DNA of 38,291 bases from Legionella septentrionalis. GTDB taxonomy: Bacteria; Pseudomonadota; Gammaproteobacteria; Legionellales; Legionellaceae. Numbering within the stretch: position 1 is the stretch's first letter; the number at the start of each line of letters is the position of its first letter. The translations under genes and the position numbers were made by a program. This document shows, piece after piece, positions 35,909 to 38,291 of this stretch. The stretch is from assembly GCF_003989745.1 (NCBI RefSeq), contig NZ_RZGS01000023.1, positions 1 to 38,291 of the forward strand, in the 5' to 3' direction. The notes under the pieces were generated by a model. The model was not told where the DNA came from. It worked only from the letters and a program-made list of their open reading frames with translations, and made no database searches.

Positions 35909-36718
35909 ATGATGAGAAAATACAGCTTAAGACAAACTGCCAATCAATATTTAAAGCTCGGCAATCAAGGCAGTTACAAAATCAAAAAACAACGGGCATA
36001 TGTTATTCGTAAAATGATCGATGATCTCTATAGCATTGGTGATGTGCCATCCTCCTGGAAAAATATCCAATCGCACCATATTCATCAACTGGTAGCTCAT
36101 TGGAAAAAAAGTAAAATTCGTGCCAGCACGATTATGAATCACATGACTATTATCAGGCATTATCTAACCAGCATAGATTGCCCCATTCCCAATATAGACA
36201 ATCAATCTCTACAACTTAGTAAAACCATCAGGAAACGTAAAAGGAAACTCAAAATACAGCACGACCACTGGCAATCATGGGACAATCCAATACCACGTCT
36301 TATCATGGCACTGCAAACAGAGTTTGGTCTGACCTTTCAAGAAGCCATTTATATAAAGCCAGAAATTAACATCCAACCAGACAGCGTTTGGATTACCAGA
36401 AATATCTCGTTTAACTCTTTAGACAGAACGATTCCGATTAGATTTGAAACGCAAAAAGCTATTCTGAATGACATTAAAATGCTGACTGATGGTAAATCAA
36501 TTGCTGAATTTAATGATTATGAGGACACGAAACTTGCCTGGCGAAAGGCTATAAAAAAGCATGCATTACCGATTAGTAAAGCATACCGCTACCTCTATGC
36601 AAAACAAATGTATCAGTATCTTTTGCCCATATTAGGCAAGTATGAAACCTATTGGGTTATTCGCACCGAAATGGGCATCAAATCCCGTGATTCTTTATGG
36701 AGGTATCTCAATGAGTAA
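35909..36718 (+). CDS. Integrase-like protein with degenerate active site
   Basis: The 269-residue protein aligns along its length with the next gene: an N-terminal SAM-like DNA-binding part (about 10-90, with L-V-A-H-W-K-K and T-I-M-N-H-M) and a catalytic-domain-like half. Tyr266 and Arg227 match catalytic Tyr297 and Arg232 of the neighbour, but the first Arg is replaced (G-L-T-F against G-L-R-R), the His of HxxR is Lys224, and the His before the Tyr is Ile257. It probably cannot cut DNA by itself; a structural partner or directionality role is inferred. Two ATGs stand in tandem at the start, with only a weak GGATGG ahead. Confidence 0.72.
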   Translation: MMRKYSLRQTANQYLKLGNQGSYKIKKQRAYVIRKMIDDLYSIGDVPSSWKNIQSHHIHQLVAHWKKSKIRASTIMNHMTIIRHYLTSIDCPIPNIDNQSLQLSKTIRKRKRKLKIQHDHWQSWDNPIPRLIMALQTEFGLTFQEAIYIKPEINIQPDSVWITRNISFNSLDRTIPIRFETQKAILNDIKMLTDGKSIAEFNDYEDTKLAWRKAIKKHALPISKAYRYLYAKQMYQYLLPILGKYETYWVIRTEMGIKSRDSLWRYLNE

Positions 36719-37610
36719 ATCCAAACTTAAAAATGCTCAATATTCTATCAATGAATGTATTAAGAAAATCCAAAACTACTCTCACGCCAGTCGAGCAGAT
36801 ATGAAACACATGTTAAATCGCTGCATCAAAGATTTGCACGAGCTGGGCTACTTGGTCACGCACATTAAAGGATTAAAACCAAAACACATACACATCCTGG
36901 TTGATCACTGGAAAGCCCAGAATAAAAATCCTGCAACAATAAAAAATTACATGGCTAAACTGAGGAAAGTTGCCTCAGTGCTGAACAGACCAAAACTGGT
37001 TAAGCAAGGCAACGATAGCTATCAAATCAATAAACGTAATTATGTCCCTCAATATAACAAAGCAATCAACAACGTCGATTTTTCCAAATGCTCAGACCCT
37101 ATGATCCGTTTATCCCTGGAAGCGCAATCCCTATTTGGTCTCCGCCGTGAAGAATCCATGAAGATTGTACTCAGTGATGCCTGGCAAGGAAATAAATTGG
37201 TTATAAAGCCCAGCTGGACAAAAGGTGGCATCGGTCGTGATATTAGACTAACGAATGAGCAACAACGACAATGGCTATTCAATGCGATAAAGCAAGTTCC
37301 TGCTGGACAATCCCTCATTCCTAAAGAAAAGACCTATAAAAATCATCTAGCTCAGTATCATGAAGTGATAGAGAAAATGGGCTTAAGCAAATGCCATGGC
37401 CTTCGCCATGCTTATGCTCAGCGAAGATATCATGAAATTACAAAATCCTATGACAAAACTGGCAATGGACTTATATGCCCAATTCAAGGAGGCAGAGTAT
37501 ACAAAGAACTGAATCCTCTTGAAAAATATTGGGATAGAACCGCAAGGGAAATTATTAGCCAGTCGCTTGGGCATTCGAGATTAAGTATTACAAAAATTTA
37601 CTTAGGCTGA
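36711..37610 (+). CDS. Tyrosine recombinase, probably the ICE integrase
   Basis: I choose the ATG at 36711, with GGAGG seven bases ahead, over a longer frame that covers the upstream gene. The 299-residue protein has a SAM-like N-terminal domain (about 10-95) and a catalytic domain with R145 (G-L-R-R-E-E), K171, H229-G-L-R232, H288 and Y297 near the C-terminus (ITKIYLG), the complete set of tyrosine-recombinase residues. It overlaps the degenerate paralogue by eight bases, so the two are cotranslated. It belongs to the Phage_int_SAM/Integrase_1 type found in gammaproteobacterial islands. Attachment sites are not seen in the window. Confidence 0.82.
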   Translation: MSKSKLKNAQYSINECIKKIQNYSHASRADMKHMLNRCIKDLHELGYLVTHIKGLKPKHIHILVDHWKAQNKNPATIKNYMAKLRKVASVLNRPKLVKQGNDSYQINKRNYVPQYNKAINNVDFSKCSDPMIRLSLEAQSLFGLRREESMKIVLSDAWQGNKLVIKPSWTKGGIGRDIRLTNEQQRQWLFNAIKQVPAGQSLIPKEKTYKNHLAQYHEVIEKMGLSKCHGLRHAYAQRRYHEITKSYDKTGNGLICPIQGGRVYKELNPLEKYWDRTAREIISQSLGHSRLSITKIYLG

Positions 37611-38132
37611 CAATCTTTGCTTTTTTAAATCTTCAATACACAATTTCATTTTATAGTGTGGTACTGGATGCCATGAAGCTATAAATTCCCCGATGATTTC
37701 AAAACCAGCTTTCTTATAAACATGAACCGCACGCTCATTAGAGATTTCAGGATCAATAAGCACGATTTTAGCATCAGAAAATTGGCTTAAGATAAATTCA
37801 TGTATCATCTGTACTGATAATCCCTTCCCAATATAATCCAACCCGCAAATGAATAAATCCAGCGTAACTGCACCATCAGGATATTCTTCTGATTTCTCTA
37901 TTTCAGAAGTAATTAAATAAGCGAATGGGATTTCATTATCATAGGCTATCCAATGAGTTGCCCACGGTTCCCCATCGTTTAAAAATTCATGAAGGTCTTT
38001 TATTGTATTGCTTAAACCATCACCATGAAGCCATTCTTTAATATGTGGCTGACTAATCCAGTCAAGAACAAGGTCTTCTTGTGTTTTATTCACTGGTTTA
38101 AAATGAAATCTGTTCTCATTATTCATGTTCAT
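37602..38132 (-). CDS. AAC(6')-like GNAT acetyltransferase
   Basis: The 176-residue product is an Acetyltransf_8-type GNAT. It has VLDWISQPHIKEWLHGDG near residue 25, EPWATHWIAYDNEIPFAYL, then VTLDLFICGLDYIGKGLS with the acetyl-CoA loop, and DPEISNERAVHVYKKAGFEIIGEF, the pattern of aminoglycoside 6'-N-acetyltransferases and their relatives. Whether it inactivates aminoglycosides or acts on another amine cannot be told from sequence. Its stop overlaps the integrase stop by nine bases on the opposite strand. The start has no clear ribosome site; ATGs at 38132 and 38126 are in frame. Confidence 0.8.
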   Translation of the reverse strand: MNMNNENRFHFKPVNKTQEDLVLDWISQPHIKEWLHGDGLSNTIKDLHEFLNDGEPWATHWIAYDNEIPFAYLITSEIEKSEEYPDGAVTLDLFICGLDYIGKGLSVQMIHEFILSQFSDAKIVLIDPEISNERAVHVYKKAGFEIIGEFIASWHPVPHYKMKLCIEDLKKQRLSA

Positions 38133-38180
38133 AATTGATTAAACTGAAATAGCTGGGATAATACTGTAAACATCCCATTT

Positions 38181-38291
38181 TTAGTGGCAGCCTAAATTAG
38201 AGTCTTTCGCCTGTTTTTTAGCCAAATATTCCCATGGCGTTAAATCACCCAGTGAATCGTGTGGTCTTTCTTCATTGTATTCCCTCATCCA
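38181..38291 (-). CDS. IS3-family transposase OrfB, C-terminal fragment cut by window edge
   Basis: The minus strand enters the window as W-M-R-E-Y-N-E-E-R-P-H-D-S-L-G and ends TPWEYLAKK...LGCH with a stop at 38183-38181. The Y-N-x-x-R-P-H-x-S-L-G and T-P-x-E-Y motifs are the standard end of IS3-family (IS407-like) OrfB integrases. The remainder is right of the window. The strand is the same as that of the OrfA fragment at the left edge. Confidence 0.85.
   Translation of the reverse strand, partial: WMREYNEERPHDSLGDLTPWEYLAKKQAKDSNLGCH

Overview
The window looks like the inside of an integrative conjugative element (ICE), or genomic island, of a Legionella species. This rests on AT-rich coding sequence, a helCBA-type metal efflux operon, an lvrR/lvrA/lvrB/lvrC cluster with a CsrA paralogue, and one long transfer operon of the GI-type (PFGI-1/ICEHin1056-like) type IV secretion system (T4SS). 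I name families from memory of their motifs; no search was run.

Left part (1-7700): accessory and decaying cargo. There is the start of an IS3-family OrfA at the very edge, a Sel1-repeat protein, a P2-type ATPase broken at its catalytic Asp, a tiny His-containing lipoprotein, a secreted protein with two HVHP motifs, a short-chain dehydrogenase, a phosphotransferase-like remnant, a small membrane protein, a deleted and frameshifted DUF302 gene, a 5'-truncated and frameshifted P1B ATPase, and an intact small membrane protein/lipoprotein pair. Next (7713-15580, minus strand) is the intact metal block helC-helB-helA-cadA: an RND tripartite pump plus a Zn/Cd-type P1B ATPase. Upstream of helC lies a second copy of the promoter and signal-peptide start found at 3265, followed by wreckage.

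Core (16043-34240): a phage-type repressor (lvrR) diverges from lvrA-lvrB-lvrC across a short control region with a good sigma70 promoter and two palindromes. A tightly coupled plus-strand operon follows: PilL-like protein, small membrane and periplasmic components, TraE/TraK/TraB-like core proteins, lipoprotein, TraC ATPase, TraU-like, PFL_4711-like, TraG-like and TraD coupling protein. Many neighbours overlap by 1-8 bases. One 57-codon gene sits on the opposite strand between the TraG-like gene and its successor. No relaxase, lytic transglycosylase or TraW-like gene is seen in the window.

Right part (34259-38291): an AT-rich CxxC/SHIIPK protein, a dense non-coding structured zone (35338-35656), two overlapping tyrosine-recombinase genes of which the first has lost catalytic residues, an AAC(6')-like acetyltransferase, and the C-terminus of an IS3-family OrfB. 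The structured zone contains three inverted repeats and, at 35499-35571, a sequence that satisfies the complete hammerhead ribozyme consensus (type I, all core nucleotides, three stems). I consider that ribozyme the most interesting object in the window.
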